A stretch of 6,813 nucleotides of DNA from Alphaproteobacteria bacterium (lineage in GTDB: Bacteria > Pseudomonadota > Alphaproteobacteria > Geminicoccales > Geminicoccaceae), in contig JALSGW010000018.1 in the NCBI GenBank assembly GCA_026982585.1, forward strand, positions 1 through 6,813, written 5' to 3'. Under the pieces are notes generated by a model, which ran no database searches, was not told where the DNA came from, and saw nothing but the letters and a program-made list of their open reading frames with translations. Positions 5,784-6,813 of this stretch are shown one piece after another. The first letter of the stretch is position 1, and each line of letters starts with the position of its first letter. A program made the position numbers and the translations under genes.

Positions 5784-6813
5784 ATGGACACCGACATTCC
5801 GAACCACGACCCCGACCCCAACCCGAATCACGACCGCCCCGAAAAGGGGCGCTTCGGCCCCTACCGCGCCATCGTCGAAGCGATGGTGCGCGCGGGCAAG
5901 GTGCTCGCGGCGGACTACTACTCCGGCCGCCCCATCGTCGACAGGCACAAAGCCAAGTGCGATAAGGAAGCGGAGAAGATCATCCGTGACGCGATCCATG
6001 AATCCTTCCCCGACTCTCGGATCATTGGCGAGGAGGAGGGATGCGAAGGCGACGCCGACGCGCGCGTGGTCTGGATCGTCGACCCCAACGACGGCACGAG
6101 CGCCTTCAGCCGCGGCTACCGCGGCTCGGCGGTGTCCGTCGCCTGCCTGGTGGACGGGCGGCCCGAGTTCGCGGCCGTCCATGCCTGGGGCTTCCCCGTG
6201 GAGCCCGGGGACCTGATCGCCTGGCGGCGCGGCGGGCCCATCGTCCGCAACGGCATCCCGGTCGAAGCCGGACGGCGGCCCGGCGCGCGCATCGTCGTCT
6301 CGCAGTCGGCGGACGTCGACCTGCGCTCGTCCTCCCTCAACGCCGAGCTCTGCGCCCCGCACCCCTACCTGCCCCTGGCCAGCATCGCCTACCGCCTCGC
6401 GGCCGTGGCCTGTGGCGACGGCCTCGCCGGCGTCTCCCTCGCCTCGCCCACCGAGTGGGACCTCGCCGCCGGCGCCTTCCTGCTGGAGGCCTCCGGCATG
6501 GCCCTCTACGACCGCGGCGGACGCCGCATACGCTTCGGCCCCAGGGGCGACTTCGCCGAGGATTACGACCTGGACTGGGTCTTCGGCGGCGACGGAACGA
6601 CCTGCCGCCGCCTGGCCGACAGGGACTGGGAACCGTTGGAGGGCTGGGGCGGAAACGCCGATGCCGGCACCGACGACGGGAGCCTGTTCGACCTCGCTCC
6701 GCCCGCGCGGCCGGCCGGCCCTGTGGACCGGGATCTCCTCGACCGCACGATGGGTGCCCTCGCCGGCCTCCTCGCCCTCTCCCCCGGAACCGGCACGGCC
6801 AGCAAGGGACCCC
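5784..6813 (+). CDS. Inositol-monophosphatase-family phosphatase with possible C-terminal ADP-ribosylglycohydrolase-like domain (3' end beyond the right edge)
   Basis: The first 343 residues are visible. After an Asn/Asp/Pro/His-rich N-terminus (7-18), residues 25-270 form a lithium-sensitive-type phosphatase domain. Motif A is GEEEG (82-86) plus WIVDPNDGTSAF (97-108); motif B is EWDLAAGAFLLEASG (224-238). The metal ligands expected from human IMPase (E83, D100, D103, D226) and the catalytic Thr105 are present. It should remove a phosphate from a small molecule such as an inositol phosphate, 3'-phosphoadenosine nucleotide or related sugar phosphate. Usual members end near 260-280 residues; this one continues through an acidic linker (about 285-313) into LLDRTMGALAGLLA (318-331). 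That stretch resembles the N-terminal helix of ADP-ribosylglycohydrolases, with the usual Gly-Asp replaced. I recall IMPase/ADP-ribosylglycohydrolase fusions, so a fusion is plausible but unproven. The ATG at 5784 is chosen from the leaderless promoter position. Confidence 0.92.
   Translation, partial: MDTDIPNHDPDPNPNHDRPEKGRFGPYRAIVEAMVRAGKVLAADYYSGRPIVDRHKAKCDKEAEKIIRDAIHESFPDSRIIGEEEGCEGDADARVVWIVDPNDGTSAFSRGYRGSAVSVACLVDGRPEFAAVHAWGFPVEPGDLIAWRRGGPIVRNGIPVEAGRRPGARIVVSQSADVDLRSSSLNAELCAPHPYLPLASIAYRLAAVACGDGLAGVSLASPTEWDLAAGAFLLEASGMALYDRGGRRIRFGPRGDFAEDYDLDWVFGGDGTTCRRLADRDWEPLEGWGGNADAGTDDGSLFDLAPPARPAGPVDRDLLDRTMGALAGLLALSPGTGTASKGP

Noticed and set aside
5745..6362. A 205-residue minus-strand frame opposite the phosphatase
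   Set aside because: It is antisense to the conserved IMPase motifs and is rich in Val, Arg, Gly and Asp as a complement artefact. It would also extend across the divergent promoter region.

Overview
The window is a protein-coding stretch of a high-GC bacterium. Its third codon positions are strongly GC-biased, and bacterial ribosome binding sites precede several genes. Nothing in it fixes the taxon: there is no rRNA, tRNA or other marker. The gene at the right edge appears to start leaderless, a habit found in Actinobacteria, the Deinococcus group and some other high-GC phyla, but that is not diagnostic.

Layout. Five genes run leftward on the minus strand and one runs rightward. The leftward set, in transcription order, is: a tandem AAA+ ATPase (5665 to 3521); an ADP-ribosylglycohydrolase (3521 to 2523), joined to it by a TGATG stop/start overlap; a 72-residue orphan protein (2404 to 2186); a 445-residue protein of unknown function (2049 to 712); and a phospholipase D-superfamily protein (715 to beyond the left edge), joined to the previous gene by an ATGA overlap. 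The only divergent promoter region lies between 5666 and 5783. From it a rightward gene starts at 5784 and leaves the window at 6813. It encodes an inositol-monophosphatase-family phosphatase with a C-terminal extension that looks like the beginning of a second ADP-ribosylglycohydrolase domain.

How it may work together (inference). The right half has an ADP-ribose theme: a free-standing ADP-ribosylglycohydrolase translationally coupled to a tandem AAA+ machine, facing a phosphatase that may itself carry an ADP-ribosylglycohydrolase-like domain. These genes could remove or process ADP-ribose or phospho-ADP-ribose marks on protein or nucleic acid, with the AAA+ protein remodelling the target. 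The left half pairs a PLD-fold protein with an unknown partner in strict translational coupling, an arrangement often seen in restriction, defence or DNA-processing loci. Whether the two halves form one operon is not settled: gaps of 118 and 136 bases flank the small gene.

Non-coding DNA is scarce. The divergent region holds two separate inverted repeats, each placed where a regulator could block a promoter. The gap before the 445-residue gene contains an 8-bp perfect inverted repeat around a smaller hairpin. I found no CRISPR array, insertion sequence, tRNA, rRNA or convincing intrinsic terminator.
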